Source: Gemmatimonadales bacterium
GTDB lineage: Bacteria > Gemmatimonadota > Gemmatimonadetes > Gemmatimonadales > GWC2-71-9
Direction of reading: 5' to 3'
DNA length: 64,000 nucleotides
Assembly (NCBI GenBank): GCA_020633775.1
Contig: JACKDA010000001.1
Coordinates: forward strand, 186,001-250,000
In this document: positions 50,175 through 59,581 of the stretch, piece by piece
Position numbering within the stretch: position 1 is the first letter of the stretch
How the letters are laid out: each line of letters starts with the position of its first letter
The notes under the pieces: model-generated
Databases searched by the model: none
Told to the model about the DNA's origin: nothing
The model's input: only the letters and a program-made list of their open reading frames with translations
Made by a program: the position numbers and the translations under genes

Positions 50175-52984
50175 TGCGCCGGGCCGCCCGCTGGCTGCTG
50201 CCGTGCCTCGTCGGCTGCGGTGGGACCGTGGGTCCCGCGGCGGCGCCGCCCGCGCCGGTCCTTCACGCGGTCGCCGCCGCCCCGCGCGTGGCGGCCATCG
50301 CCCCCGATCGTCGCGACGCCGCGGTCGCGGCGTACCGGGCGGGGCTGATGCCGCTCCACGCCACCGGCGTGCTCGCCTTCCGGCAACTGCATCCCGGCCG
50401 CGACGGCCGCGGGGTGCTCATCGGGATCCTCGACAGCGGCATCGATCCCTCGGTGCCCGGGCTGCAGCGGACCCCCGAGGGGCGCCCGAAGATCGTCGAC
50501 CTGCGCGACTTCAGCGGCGAGGGTCGGGTCCACCTCGAACGCGCGGTGTCGCGGGGGGACACGATCGTGGTGGGGCCGCACCGGGTGCGCGGCGCCTCGC
50601 GAGTCGTCGCGCTCTCGGCGGGGCAGGCATGGGCCGGGCTGGTGGAGGAACCGCGCTTCGGCGATGACGCCAGCGCCGACTTCAACGGCGACGGGTCCGT
50701 CGACGATTCGCTCGTCGTCGTGGTCGCGCGATCGACCGGCGGCTGGTTCCTCCTCACCGACACCAACGGGGATGGCACCCTCGCCGATGAGCGCCCGATC
50801 CGCGACTTCCGCGTGAACCGCGAGTGGTTCGGCTGGTCCGGCGCGGCCGCTCCGCGCACCGCGATCGCGGTGAATCTCGACGACAGCCTCGGCGTGCCGC
50901 GCCTCGACCTGGTGATGGACACTGATGGTCACGGGACCCATGTGGCGGGCATCGCAGCCGGCCACGAACTGTATGGCGTGCCGGGATTCGACGGCGTGGC
51001 GCCCGGCGCGGAACTGCTGGGGCTCAAGATCGCGAACAACGCCGACGGCGGCATCACCACCAATGGCTCGATCGTGCGGGCCATCGCCTGGGCGATCGAT
51101 TGCGCCGCGGCGCGCAACCAGCCGCTGGTGCTGAATCTCTCCTTCGGGGTCGGGAACCAGCACGAGGGGACGGCGCGCATCGACGCGCTGGTCGATTCGA
51201 TCCTCGGCGCCAACCCCGGCGTGCTGATGACCGTCTCGACCAACAACGACGGACCCGGGCTCAGCACGCTCGGGTTCCCCGCGAGCGCGTCGCGGGTGCT
51301 CTCGGTCGGCGCGACGCTGCCACTGGTGTTCACCGGGTTGAGTCCGGACGCGCCCGAGCCCGATCCCGTCGCCGTGTTTTCCTCGCGGGGCGGGGAACGC
51401 GCCGGCCCGGACGTCGTGGCCCCCGGGACCGCGTGGTCCACCGTCCCCCGGTTCGACGCGGGCCACGAGGAGAAGAGCGGGACCTCGATGGCCGCGCCCC
51501 ACGTGGCCGGGCTCGCCGCCCGGCTGCTGAGCGGTCCCTGGGACGACGCCGCACGCCCGACCGCACTGGCTCTCGCCCAGGCGCTGCAGGCCACCGCCCG
51601 CCCGATCCCCGACGCGTCGGTGCTCGACCAGGGGGCGGGCGTGCCGGATCTCTCCGCGGCCGCACGCTGGCTCGCCGTCCCACGCGACGTGCCGGACCTC
51701 GTCGCCGCCCCCGTGGACCAGCCGGAGCACGATGCCATCTGGTTCGACGGTGAGGTGCTGCCCGAGCGGATCATCCTCCGCCTCGCCAGGCGGGATGGCG
51801 GGCCCGATCTGGCCGTGCGGCTCCGCAGCACGGTGCCCTGGCTCGTCATCGAACGTGGCAGCGTCCAGACCGTCGATTCCGCGGCGGGGCTCACGGTGCC
51901 GCTGCGGATCGACCCCGCCTCGCACCTCACCCCCGGCGTCCGGATCGGCACGGTGCTGGTCGAGGCCGCGGCCGACGAGGGACTCGGGGTCCTGCTCCGG
52001 GTGCCCGTCACGATCCGGCGGCCGATGCCCCCTGGCCGCGCGGTGCGCACCGTGGTCGCGATGCAGTCGGGCCAGACCGGCCGCGAGACCTTCGACGCCG
52101 ACAGTGCGCGGGGGCTGCGCGTGCAGGTCGAGACGCTCTCGCGCGACGGACTCGCCTTCATCGCGCTGCACGAACCGGGTGGGGCGCCGAGTCGCGGGAT
52201 GCCCGCGACGACGGCGGGATACGCCGACGACGCGGGAATCCTCGAGCTCGACGCCCGGGATGTGATCCGTGGCCGATACGAGGTCGCCGTCGTGGCACCA
52301 CCCACCAGCGGGGTGGCGGCGCGCATCGTCGTCGAGCAGGCACCACTCCGCCTTGCCGGGGTCCTGCGCGGCGATTCCCTCGGCATCATCGCGACCCCGA
52401 TCGGGAGCACGCCGGTGGACGCCGAGCTGCGGGCCGAGCTCGTCGGGGGATGGTGGCGTGGCCTCATCTCCGGGAGCTCCGCTCATCCGACGGTGCTCGC
52501 CCTCCCGGTTCCGGCGTGGGCCGCCGAGGTGACACTCGACCTGGCGATGGATCCTGCGGAATGGGCCCGAATCACCGATCTCGGCGTGACGCTCCGCGAT
52601 CGCGACGGCCGGTTGCTCCAGGCCTCCCCGCTGACCTTCGCGTTCGGGCGGGTGCGCTTCACCCCGCCGGCGACGGTCCGCGGCGACACGGTGTACGTTG
52701 CGCTGTCCCCGGCGGCTGCCGCGGCGGACGCCGAGGTGACATGGCACCTCGAGGTCGAGGCCCGGTACCGGTTGGCGTCGCCCGCCGACGTGGCGGGGGA
52801 CCGGCACGTCACGGTCACGTTGACGCCGGGCACCCCGCGCGCGGTGGAGATCGGGACCGTGCGTTGGCCGGTGGCGCCCGGCACGGGGGTCCGGCCGCTG
52901 GTGCGGATCCGGGCCCGGGTCGCCGCGGGGGCCGAATGGACGCATGAACTCGCCCTCGAGGCGGAAAGGGATGAGGTGCAATGA
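50174..52984 (+). CDS. Subtilisin-like (S8) serine protease, predicted lipoprotein
   Basis: 936 aa. The signal peptide ends in a good lipobox LVGC (Cys15), so it is likely tethered in the envelope. Catalytic Asp87 (GILDSGID), His253 (DGHGTHVAG) and Ser438 (SGTSMAAPH) are all present. A large insertion between Asp and His (about 95-240) carries calcium-like DFNGDGS and DTNGDGT repeats. The C-terminal 450 residues form beta-rich domains of the kind that bind proteins or sugars. It shares one base with the carboxyltransferase stop (TGATG) and overlaps the AtuA gene by 4, so it is translated with metabolic genes, which is odd for a secreted protease. Confidence 0.92.
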   Translation: MRRAARWLLPCLVGCGGTVGPAAAPPAPVLHAVAAAPRVAAIAPDRRDAAVAAYRAGLMPLHATGVLAFRQLHPGRDGRGVLIGILDSGIDPSVPGLQRTPEGRPKIVDLRDFSGEGRVHLERAVSRGDTIVVGPHRVRGASRVVALSAGQAWAGLVEEPRFGDDASADFNGDGSVDDSLVVVVARSTGGWFLLTDTNGDGTLADERPIRDFRVNREWFGWSGAAAPRTAIAVNLDDSLGVPRLDLVMDTDGHGTHVAGIAAGHELYGVPGFDGVAPGAELLGLKIANNADGGITTNGSIVRAIAWAIDCAAARNQPLVLNLSFGVGNQHEGTARIDALVDSILGANPGVLMTVSTNNDGPGLSTLGFPASASRVLSVGATLPLVFTGLSPDAPEPDPVAVFSSRGGERAGPDVVAPGTAWSTVPRFDAGHEEKSGTSMAAPHVAGLAARLLSGPWDDAARPTALALAQALQATARPIPDASVLDQGAGVPDLSAAARWLAVPRDVPDLVAAPVDQPEHDAIWFDGEVLPERIILRLARRDGGPDLAVRLRSTVPWLVIERGSVQTVDSAAGLTVPLRIDPASHLTPGVRIGTVLVEAAADEGLGVLLRVPVTIRRPMPPGRAVRTVVAMQSGQTGRETFDADSARGLRVQVETLSRDGLAFIALHEPGGAPSRGMPATTAGYADDAGILELDARDVIRGRYEVAVVAPPTSGVAARIVVEQAPLRLAGVLRGDSLGIIATPIGSTPVDAELRAELVGGWWRGLISGSSAHPTVLALPVPAWAAEVTLDLAMDPAEWARITDLGVTLRDRDGRLLQASPLTFAFGRVRFTPPATVRGDTVYVALSPAAAAADAEVTWHLEVEARYRLASPADVAGDRHVTVTLTPGTPRAVEIGTVRWPVAPGTGVRPLVRIRARVAAGAEWTHELALEAERDEVQ

Positions 52985-54354
52985 AGGCCGACCGGACGGT
53001 GCGGATCGCGAGCGGGCAGGGATTCTGGGGCGATTGGCTCGAGGCGCCCGTGCGCCAGGTGCAGGGGGGCGAGATCGACTACCTCGTGCTCGACTACCTC
53101 GCCGAGGTCACGATGTCGATCCTGCAGAAGCAGCGCAGCCGCGATCCCGCCATGGGCTACGCGCGCGACTTCGTGACCATGATCGAGCGCATCCTGCCCG
53201 ACATCGCCGATCGCGGCGTGCGGGTGATCTCGAATGCCGGTGGCGTGAACCCGCGCGCCTGTGCCGAGGCCGTGCGGCGCGCCGCCGACGCCGCCGGCGT
53301 CGGCGATCGGGTGCGGATCGCCCTCGTGGTCGGCGACGACCTGCTGCCGCGACTCGACGAGTTGCTCGCCGGTGGTGAGCCGTTCACGAACATGGACACC
53401 GGACGCCCGCTCAGCGACGCGCGCGAGCACGTCCGCGCCGCGAACGCCTACCTCGGCATGCGGCCGGTGGTCGAGGCCCTCGAGGCGGGGGCCAACATCG
53501 TGATCACCGGACGGGTCACCGACACCGGGCTCACCCTCGGCCCGCTGGTCCACGAGTTCGGCTGGTCGCACGACGACTGGGATCGCATCGCTGCGGGCAC
53601 CGTGGCGGGCCACATCCTCGAGTGCGGCGCCCAGTCGAGCGGCGGCAACCTGCTGCGCGACTGGCGCAAGGTGAAGCGGCTGGAGGACGTCGGCTTCCCG
53701 ATCGTCGAGGCCACCGCCGACGGTGCGTTCACCGTCACCAAGCATCCCGGGACCGGCGGCGTCGTGAACGTCGCGTCGGTCACCGAGCAGCTGGTCTACG
53801 AGATGGGCGATCCCACGATGTACATCACCCCCGACGGCGTGGCCGATTTCACCAGCATCCGGCTCGACCAGACCGGCCGCGATCGGGTCCGGGTGTCCGG
53901 GATCACCGGCGGCCCCCGGACCGACAAGCTGAAGGTGTCGGTCGCCTGGTTCTACGGCTACAAGGCGATCGGCTCGTTGGTCTATGCCTGGCCCGAGGCC
54001 CTCGACAAGGCGAAGGCGGCCGACAAGATCCTCCGCAAGCGCCTCAAGGCCCTCGGCCTGGAGTTCGAGCAGGTGCTCACCGAGTACGTCGGCGTGAACG
54101 CGACGCACGGCCGGCTCGCCGGCGACCCCGACCCCGACCTCGCGGAGGTGATGCTGCGCATCGGCGTCAGGGCCCGCGAACGCGCCCCGGTCGAGCGCTT
54201 CACGCGCGAGATCGCCCCGCTGGTGCTCACCGGCCCGCCGAGCGTCACGGGCTTCGCCGGCGGCCGGCCGCAGGTCGAGGAGATCGTCGCCTACTGGCCG
54301 GCGCTCGTCGACCGCACGCTCATCGAACCGTTCGTCACCGTGGAGATGGTCTGA
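52981..54354 (+). CDS. AtuA-family protein (DUF1446), main domain
   Basis: 457 aa, soluble. Matches the acyclic terpene utilisation AtuA family: [12 protein letters not shown] at the N-terminus, ISNAGGVNP near 82, [18 protein letters not shown] near 170, [14 protein letters not shown] near 212 and [11 protein letters not shown] near 253. AtuA is required for citronellol/geraniol degradation in Pseudomonas but its reaction is not established. Pseudomonas AtuA is about 600 aa; here the C-terminal part is a separate gene downstream (1-base overlap). Start overlaps the protease stop by 4 bases. Confidence 0.88.
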   Translation: MKADRTVRIASGQGFWGDWLEAPVRQVQGGEIDYLVLDYLAEVTMSILQKQRSRDPAMGYARDFVTMIERILPDIADRGVRVISNAGGVNPRACAEAVRRAADAAGVGDRVRIALVVGDDLLPRLDELLAGGEPFTNMDTGRPLSDAREHVRAANAYLGMRPVVEALEAGANIVITGRVTDTGLTLGPLVHEFGWSHDDWDRIAAGTVAGHILECGAQSSGGNLLRDWRKVKRLEDVGFPIVEATADGAFTVTKHPGTGGVVNVASVTEQLVYEMGDPTMYITPDGVADFTSIRLDQTGRDRVRVSGITGGPRTDKLKVSVAWFYGYKAIGSLVYAWPEALDKAKAADKILRKRLKALGLEFEQVLTEYVGVNATHGRLAGDPDPDLAEVMLRIGVRARERAPVERFTREIAPLVLTGPPSVTGFAGGRPQVEEIVAYWPALVDRTLIEPFVTVEMV

Positions 54355-54710
54355 TGGCGACCACGACCCTGCAACTGCGCTGGCTCGCGCATGCCCGCTC
54401 GGGCGACAAGGGCGACGCCGCGAACGTCGGCCTCATCGCGCTCGACCCCGACTTCTACGACGTCCTCCGCCGCGAGGTGACCGCCCGTCGCGTCGCCCGG
54501 CACTTCAAGGGGATGGTCACCGCGGTCGAGCGCTACGAGCTGCCGAACCTCCGGGCGCTCAACTTCATGCTGCACGGCGCGCTCGACGGCGGCGGAACCC
54601 TCTCGCTCAAGACCGATGCCCAGGGGAAGGTGTACTCGACCGCGCTGCTGCGGATGGAGATCGAGGTGCCCCGCAAGCTCGCCCGGCGCGCGAAGGAGCT
54701 CGCCTCGTGA
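54354..54710 (+). CDS. AtuA C-terminal-like small subunit
   Basis: 118 aa, corresponding to the C-terminal ferredoxin-fold part of long AtuA proteins: HARSGDKGDAANVGLIA (about 13-29) and NLRALNFMLHGALDGGGTLSL (split here near residue 70) are characteristic. The gene shares a TGATG junction with the main AtuA gene and overlaps the hydratase by 4 bases, so it is co-translated with both. The likely product is a second subunit. Confidence 0.8.
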   Translation: MATTTLQLRWLAHARSGDKGDAANVGLIALDPDFYDVLRREVTARRVARHFKGMVTAVERYELPNLRALNFMLHGALDGGGTLSLKTDAQGKVYSTALLRMEIEVPRKLARRAKELAS

Positions 54711-55465
54711 GCGCCGCCGTGGAGGTGACGGTCGCGGGCGGGATCATGACGATCACCCTCGACCGTGCCGACAAGCGCAACGCCCTGTCGCAGGCGATGA
54801 TCGGCCGGATCGCCGAGGCGCTCGCCGAGGCGGAGCTGAGCGCCGAGGTGCGCGTCGTGGCGGTGCGGGGCAACGGTCCCGACTTCTGTGCCGGGGCCGA
54901 CCTTGCCGAACTGCTGGCGTCGGCCGAGCGCACGCTGGAGGAGAACGAGCGCGACGCGCTCGGGTTGGGCGAGGTGTTCCTGCAGATGCGCCGGATCCCG
55001 AAACTGGTCGTGGCGATCGTGCACGGCCGGGCGCTCGCCGGTGGGGCAGGGCTCGCCACGGCCTGCGACCTCGTGCTCGCCTCGCGGAGCGCGCGGTTCG
55101 GCTACCCCGAGGTCCAGCGCGGCTTCGTCCCGGCGATGGTGATGACGATGCTCCGCCGCAGCGTCGGGGAGAAGCGGGCGTTCGACCTGGTTGCGACCGG
55201 GCGGGTCGTCGAGGCCGACGAGGCGCTCCAGATGGGACTCATCAGCCGGGTCGTCGAGGCCGATGTCCTGGAGGCCGAGGCGGCGGCGCTGCTGGCGACC
55301 CTCGCCGACCAGGCGCCGACCTCGATGGCGCTCACCAAGCAGCTCTTCACCGATCTCGACGAGCGGAGCTTCGGCGACGGAATCCTCCTCGGCGCCCGCG
55401 TCAACGCGCTCTCCCGACGCACCGACGACTTCCGCCGGGCCATCGCGGCGTTCCTCGACAAGTGA
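54707..55465 (+). CDS. Enoyl-CoA hydratase/isomerase family protein
   Basis: 252 aa crotonase fold. Oxyanion-hole segments are FCAGADLAELL (near 61) and GRALAGGAGLATACDLV (near 108); a glutamate in FGYPEVQRGF near 130 is in the catalytic position. The motif set looks like methylglutaconyl-CoA (LiuC/AUH) or isohexenyl-glutaconyl-CoA (AtuE) hydratases, which would suit the carboxylase and AtuA genes upstream, but substrate is inference. GTG start overlapping the preceding gene by 4 bases. Confidence 0.9.
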   Translation: MSAAVEVTVAGGIMTITLDRADKRNALSQAMIGRIAEALAEAELSAEVRVVAVRGNGPDFCAGADLAELLASAERTLEENERDALGLGEVFLQMRRIPKLVVAIVHGRALAGGAGLATACDLVLASRSARFGYPEVQRGFVPAMVMTMLRRSVGEKRAFDLVATGRVVEADEALQMGLISRVVEADVLEAEAAALLATLADQAPTSMALTKQLFTDLDERSFGDGILLGARVNALSRRTDDFRRAIAAFLDK

Positions 55466-55638
55466 CCGTCGGTCGGGCGCGGCTGTTCCTCGCCGGCGTC
55501 GGGCTCCTGCTGGCGCTGCTCGCCATCGGGCTCGACGACCGGCGCCTCACCTGGGTGGCGATCGGGGTGCTCGCGGCGGCGCTCGTGCTGCGGGTGTGGG
55601 CGAGAGGCGAGAAGCGAGACGCGAGAAGCGAGGAGTAG
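55462..55638 (+). CDS. Small membrane protein with heptamer-repeat-encoded tail
   Basis: 58 aa. Two hydrophobic stretches (about residues 7-22, RLFLAGVGLLLALLAIGL, and 30-46) and a charged tail RGEKRDARSEE. The GTG start overlaps the hydratase stop by 4 bases, the style of every real junction in this operon, which is the main reason to accept it. The tail is encoded by tandem GCGAGAN heptamers, so the C-terminus may have been created by repeat insertion. Confidence 0.55.
   Translation: MTVGRARLFLAGVGLLLALLAIGLDDRRLTWVAIGVLAAALVLRVWARGEKRDARSEE
55600..55634 (+). repeat. Five tandem heptamers, consensus GCGAGAN
   Basis: Units start at 55600, 55607, 55614, 55621 and 55628. They lie in the 3' end of the small membrane protein gene and just before a long hairpin. 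They share period and G-Y-GAG-N-N consensus with the arrays at 61.87-62.9 kb. Confidence 0.75.
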
Positions 55639-55649
55639 GCACCGTGGAT

Positions 55650-55737
55650 CTGTCACCCCGAGCGAAGCGAGGGGGTGGAGTACCTCGACGTTCCGCCCCC
55701 TCGCTTCGCTCGGGGTGACAGGTGCTCGGGGTGACAG
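55650..55737. repeat. Perfect 26-bp inverted repeat (GAGCGAAGCGAGG type) with a partial third copy
   Basis: Left arm 55650-55675 and right arm 55696-55721 are exact reverse complements around a 20-base loop. The arm core is CCCCGAGCGAAGCGAGGGG. The last 14 bases of the right arm (GCTCGGGGTGACAG, 55708-55721) recur at 55724-55737. GAGCGAAGCGA-core hairpins are scattered through many bacterial genomes, so this is probably a REP/MITE-like dispersed element. It could also act as a terminator for the acyl-CoA operon, although no U-tract follows. The remaining bases to recQ at 55810 show nothing I can name. Confidence 0.85.
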
Positions 55738-55809
55738 CTGCACTGGCGGTGCCATGGGTCGCGGCGCCCGGTACCGCCCGTCAATGCCTCGCCGCGGCAT
55801 GTTGCGCGA

Positions 55810-57141
55810 ATGCTCCCCGACGCCACGCGCCTCCTCCAGCATCACTTCGGGTACGACGGCTTCCGGCCGCTGCAGCAGCGCGTGCTGGCGCCGGTCTTCG
55901 AGGGGCGCGACGTCCTCGCCGTGCTCCCCACCGGCGGGGGCAAGTCGCTCTGCTACCAGGTCCCGGCACTCCTCGCCGCCGGGCCGACCATCGTCGTCTC
56001 GCCACTCATCGCCCTGATGCAGGACCAGGTCGCCCGTCTCCACCGGCAGGGGATCGCCGCGGTGACCCTCGGCGGCGACCTCGCGCCGGGCGCCCGTGAC
56101 GCCGCGCTGCGCGAGATGACCGCGGGCCGGCTGCCGCTGCTGTACGTCTCGCCGGAACGACTCCGCGGGCTGGCGCCGCTGATCGCGGCGCGGGGGATCC
56201 GGATCGCCCGGCTCGCCATCGACGAGGCCCACTGCGTCGTCGAGTGGGGGCACGACTTCCGGCCCGCCTACCGCCGGATCGGCGAGGCCCGCGCGATGCT
56301 CGGCGACCCGCCGGTCACCGCGCTGACCGGCACCGCCACCCCCGACGTGCGCGAGGCGATCACCCGGTCGCTGCGGTTCCGTGCCGGGGCGGCCACCGTC
56401 GTCGGGTCGTTCGACCGGCCGAACCTGCACTTCGCCGTGCGGCGTGTCTCGTGCGACGACGAGCGGTTGGCGCGGCTGCTGGCCGTGGTGCGCGCACAGG
56501 ACGCCCCCGCGATCTTGTACGGGCCGACCCGCAACCTGGTCGAGGGGATCGCCCGCGCACTCCTCGGCGCGGGGGTGGCCGCCGCGCCGTACCACGCCGG
56601 GATGCAGGCGCACGAACGACGCGGGGTCCTCGAGGGGTTCCTCGACGACCGGATCCGCGTGGTGACCGCCACGTCGGCCTTCGGCATGGGGATCGACAAG
56701 CCGGACGTCGAGCTTGTTGCCCACTGGACCGCGCCGGCGTCGCCCGAGGCGTACTACCAGGAGGCCGGTCGCGCTGGGCGGGACGGCCGACCCGCGCGAT
56801 GCCTGCTGTTCGCGCACCCACGTGACGACGCGATGCCGCGTCGACAACTGGAGGTCACCTACCCGCGCGAGCGACTGGTCGAGGCACTCTGGACTGCGCC
56901 GGCGTTGCGGCAACGGCACGCGGCGAACGTCCTCGCCTCGGTCGACCGGCTCGCGGAGGAGTTGCGTCCCGATCGAGGCCGGGTCGAGTGGGGCGGGGTG
57001 CGCCGCCGTCGGAGGGAAGCCGAGCGGCGCCTTGCCGCGATGGCCCGCTACGCGAACGCCCGCCGGTGTCGGCGGGCGTCGTTGCTCGCCTGGTTCGGCG
57101 AGCAGGTCCGGCGGTGCGGTGGCTGCGACGTGTGCGGCTAG
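55810..57141 (+). CDS. RecQ-like DNA helicase, short form
   Basis: 443 aa ATP-dependent 3'-5' superfamily 2 helicase. Motif I LPTGGGKSLCYQVPAL (39-54), motif II DEAHCVVEWGHDFRP (near 138), motif III ALTGTAT (near 170), and motif VI YYQEAGRAGRDGRP (near 315). The zinc-binding subdomain is present: cysteines in RRCRR and CGGCDVC at the end. The winged-helix RQC part and HRDC domain are missing, as the protein stops right after the zinc cysteines, so it is shorter than the 600-aa E. coli RecQ. Convergent with the leishmanolysin-like gene with a 4-base overlap. Confidence 0.92.
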   Translation: MLPDATRLLQHHFGYDGFRPLQQRVLAPVFEGRDVLAVLPTGGGKSLCYQVPALLAAGPTIVVSPLIALMQDQVARLHRQGIAAVTLGGDLAPGARDAALREMTAGRLPLLYVSPERLRGLAPLIAARGIRIARLAIDEAHCVVEWGHDFRPAYRRIGEARAMLGDPPVTALTGTATPDVREAITRSLRFRAGAATVVGSFDRPNLHFAVRRVSCDDERLARLLAVVRAQDAPAILYGPTRNLVEGIARALLGAGVAAAPYHAGMQAHERRGVLEGFLDDRIRVVTATSAFGMGIDKPDVELVAHWTAPASPEAYYQEAGRAGRDGRPARCLLFAHPRDDAMPRRQLEVTYPRERLVEALWTAPALRQRHAANVLASVDRLAEELRPDRGRVEWGGVRRRRREAERRLAAMARYANARRCRRASLLAWFGEQVRRCGGCDVCG

Positions 57142-58958
57142 TTGATCCGCCTCGTGACGCCGTCCACCCCGACTTCCCATGTCGGCGTGACGAGGATCTC
57201 GTTGATCGGGATCCGCTCGCCTGCCGGTGCCGCGCGGGCCTGGGCACTCGGCGTGAACGGATCGGCCTTGGTCAGGTCCACGGTCCATCCCATGTCGGCG
57301 AGCGATCCGATCGTGAGACGAGTGATCGGCATGAACACGCCCGCCGCTTCGACGAACCCCGTCATCAGCTCGGCGTTGAGGATGGTCTCGCGCCAGTGCG
57401 AATCCCGCGTGCCTGCGGTGCCGGTGTTCTCGACGGGAACGGGAGGGCCAGCATAGCTGAGACCGAGGGTGGCCCAGCCGGCCAGCCCCTGCGTGCCGGT
57501 GTAGATCGGATCGGCGCCGCCGCCACCCTGCAGGAGCCCCAGCGATCCCCAGTTGGTACCGATGCCCAGCACGTGCCCCATCTCGTGGAGCGCGACATCG
57601 ACGAAGCGCCCGGTTGCATCCAGGTTCTGTGCGTCCTGGATGTCGAAGAGCATCCCCCCGGCGATCGGCAGGAACGAGCCGCTGCGGCGGACGCAGGGGC
57701 CTGCCTGGCCCAAGACATTGCCCGGACCGTCGATCGGTTCGATCGAGGCGAAGATCACGAGGTCATCGATGTTCTCACTGAGCGCAGGCGTCGTCCCCGC
57801 ACACGCATTGGCCGGCAGGTTCACGACCTGATCGGGGACGTCGAGGGTGATGATCTCCATCCACCGGCGCGCCGCGGTCACGAAGGCATCGCGAAGGTTC
57901 GGAGACCCGGAGGAGGTGAATCGCAGGTCGATCACGAAGGACCTGTTGGTCCCCGTCGCGGTGAACACCACCGGCGGCACGCTCAGCCCGGGCACCGACG
58001 CCTGCACGGTCGACGTCCCCGCCGCGCCCACCTTCCAGTCGCCGGGTGCCGCGATGCCGTTCTCGTCGCTCACGGCGGCGGTGCCGGTCAGCGTCCCGGA
58101 GCCGCCCACGAGCGTGAACAGCACGGGCACGCCGGCCACCGGAACATTCTGCGCATCGAAGACCCGCACCCGCGGGATCTTCTCGACCTGGAAGTTGCTC
58201 ACGCCGTCCTGGCTGAGCGGGGACGCTGGCTCGAACCCGGCCGGAATGCCGATTCCGGTCGCGCTGATCGTGGCGACGATGCCGTTGCTGGTGCGGGCCT
58301 GCAGCGAGTTGACCCCCTGCGCCGGCCCCAGCGTCCAGCCCCCCACGGTCGCGCGCCCCTCGGCGTTCGTGGTGGTCGTCGCCGAGCCGGTGATGCTGCC
58401 CCCGCCGGCCACGACCTGCCACGTGACACTGGAGCCGGGGACCGGGTTGCCGAACGCATCACGGACCCGCACGACCGGGTTGGTCCCCACTGGCTGGCCC
58501 ACGAGCGCACTCAGTCCCGAGCCGCCCTCGACCACCTGCAGCGACGAGGGCGCCCCCGCCGATGCGGTGACGTTCACCGTCGCCAGCAGCGGCAGCCCGA
58601 CCGCCTGGGCCCGGAGGGTGTGGACGCCGGGGGTCGGGCCGAGGCGCCAGCTCCCGACGGTGGCGAGGCCACTGGCATCGGTCACGGTCGAGTCGCCGGT
58701 GATCGTCCCGCCGCCGGAGACGACGTCGAAGAAGATCGCGATGCCCGCGAGGGCGTTCCCGTTCGCGTCGGTGACCCGCACTCCCGGGTTCAGCGCGACG
58801 AGGGCCCCCACCGTTCCGGCCTGGCCTCCGCCGCCGACGAAGGCGATCTCGCTCGGGGGCCCCACGGTGTCGGTCGGGGTCGATCCGCAGGCGGCGGCGC
58901 CGAGGAGGAGCAGCACGCCGCAGGTTGCACGAATCGAGGCCACAGGAGATGTCGTCAT
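57138..58958 (-). CDS. Leishmanolysin-like (M8) metalloprotease lipoprotein with three Ig-like repeats
   Basis: 606 aa. Signal peptide with a likely lipobox ending LLGAAAC. Three tandem Big-1-like Ig repeats of about 100 residues span 36-336; each has a VRVxDAxGN-like strand, an F/W-x-V-x-GGG-x-I/L-T-G turn and a G-x-A-x-x-G-x-W-x-x-G strand. The C-terminal peptidase domain has zinc motif HEMGHVLGIG (His458, Glu459, His462), a later SHWRETI that supplies the third ligand, and the Met-turn ELMTGF, all as in leishmanolysin relatives. Probably degrades proteins at the cell surface. Monocistronic, with an extended -10 promoter upstream. Confidence 0.9.
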   Translation of the reverse strand: MTTSPVASIRATCGVLLLLGAAACGSTPTDTVGPPSEIAFVGGGGQAGTVGALVALNPGVRVTDANGNALAGIAIFFDVVSGGGTITGDSTVTDASGLATVGSWRLGPTPGVHTLRAQAVGLPLLATVNVTASAGAPSSLQVVEGGSGLSALVGQPVGTNPVVRVRDAFGNPVPGSSVTWQVVAGGGSITGSATTTTNAEGRATVGGWTLGPAQGVNSLQARTSNGIVATISATGIGIPAGFEPASPLSQDGVSNFQVEKIPRVRVFDAQNVPVAGVPVLFTLVGGSGTLTGTAAVSDENGIAAPGDWKVGAAGTSTVQASVPGLSVPPVVFTATGTNRSFVIDLRFTSSGSPNLRDAFVTAARRWMEIITLDVPDQVVNLPANACAGTTPALSENIDDLVIFASIEPIDGPGNVLGQAGPCVRRSGSFLPIAGGMLFDIQDAQNLDATGRFVDVALHEMGHVLGIGTNWGSLGLLQGGGGADPIYTGTQGLAGWATLGLSYAGPPVPVENTGTAGTRDSHWRETILNAELMTGFVEAAGVFMPITRLTIGSLADMGWTVDLTKADPFTPSAQARAAPAGERIPINEILVTPTWEVGVDGVTRRIN

Positions 58959-59004
58959 CGAGCCCTGCCGTCGGGGGAGATGGGATGCGCGGGAATGCCC
59001 CGGA

Positions 59005-59013
59005 AAATTAGCA
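59005..59013 (-). promoter_or_regulatory. Extended -10 promoter (TGCTAATTT) of the leishmanolysin-like gene
   Basis: Minus strand TGC immediately before TAATTT (59010 to 59005) gives a TGnTAnnnT extended -10 with no evident -35. It lies 46 bases before the ATG at 58958. The stretch 59014-59157 shows no gene or clear motif. Confidence 0.45.
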
Positions 59014-59157
59014 AGTGTCGGACCGGAATGCCGCCACGACGCGAGCGGCCCCAAGAGCCGACCCGGTGCCGCGCCCGTTGGTCACAGCGTCACGATGCCG
59101 GCGGCGCGCGAGCCCTGGGCGGGATCCGCTCGCCGCGACGGCGCCGGCGTCGTGACA

Positions 59158-59186
59158 TTGCCGTAAGTCCCCTTGTCACATAGCTT
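59158..59186 (+). promoter_or_regulatory. Promoter upstream of rng
   Basis: -35 TTGCCG (59158-59163), 17-base spacer, -10 TAGCTT (59181-59186). The next annotated start (rng GTG at 59582) is nearly 400 bases away, so the transcript would have a long leader. An ATG at 59194 lies 7 bases after the -10 element. Confidence 0.55.
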
Positions 59187-59581
59187 TTGCCACATGCGAT
59201 CCCGCCTGTGGCAGTCCCTCGAGGCCGTGACCGGACGGGCGATGGTCCCCGTCCGGTGGATCGCATCGGTCTGGTTGTCGGCAGCACGCCGGCGCGAGAC
59301 CCGTTCCGGATCGCCTCCCTCCCATTCCAGACAGCCCCATCCACCGGTCGGCGCCCGCTCGGCACCGGACCGTCGCGACCTCGCAGGGTCGCGCCGCTCC
59401 CGTGTGACGGTCACGCCTCCAGGGCGGATGGGGCTCTCCATGGGGAGGCCCACCCGCCAGGCGGCGGACTCCGGCAGCGGCTCGCGTCGACCCCCAGCAC
59501 GCCGTCCGGCGCGCCGGGATCCTCACCTCATGGTTGCGGGGCCGGGACGACAGGCGTCGGCCCATCCCGTGCGAGAGCTTC
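59187..59581 (+). other. Long 5' leader of rng, with hairpin
   Basis: About 390 bases between the promoter and rng with no convincing gene. A perfect 9-bp stem (CCGGACGGG at 59231-59239 with CCCGTCCGG at 59248-59256, 8-base loop) is the clearest structure; further GC-rich pairings lie near 59400-59480. An open frame starts at ATG 59194 with leaderless spacing and runs to 59691, overlapping rng out of frame, but its Arg/Pro/Ser-rich composition is that of random GC-rich sequence. In E. coli the rne mRNA has a 361-nt leader used for autoregulation; a similar role here is inference. Confidence 0.45.

Noticed and set aside
50012..52981. Minus-strand open frame of 989 codons
   Set aside because: Lies opposite the subtilisin-like gene, whose catalytic triad is intact; its own composition is low-complexity.
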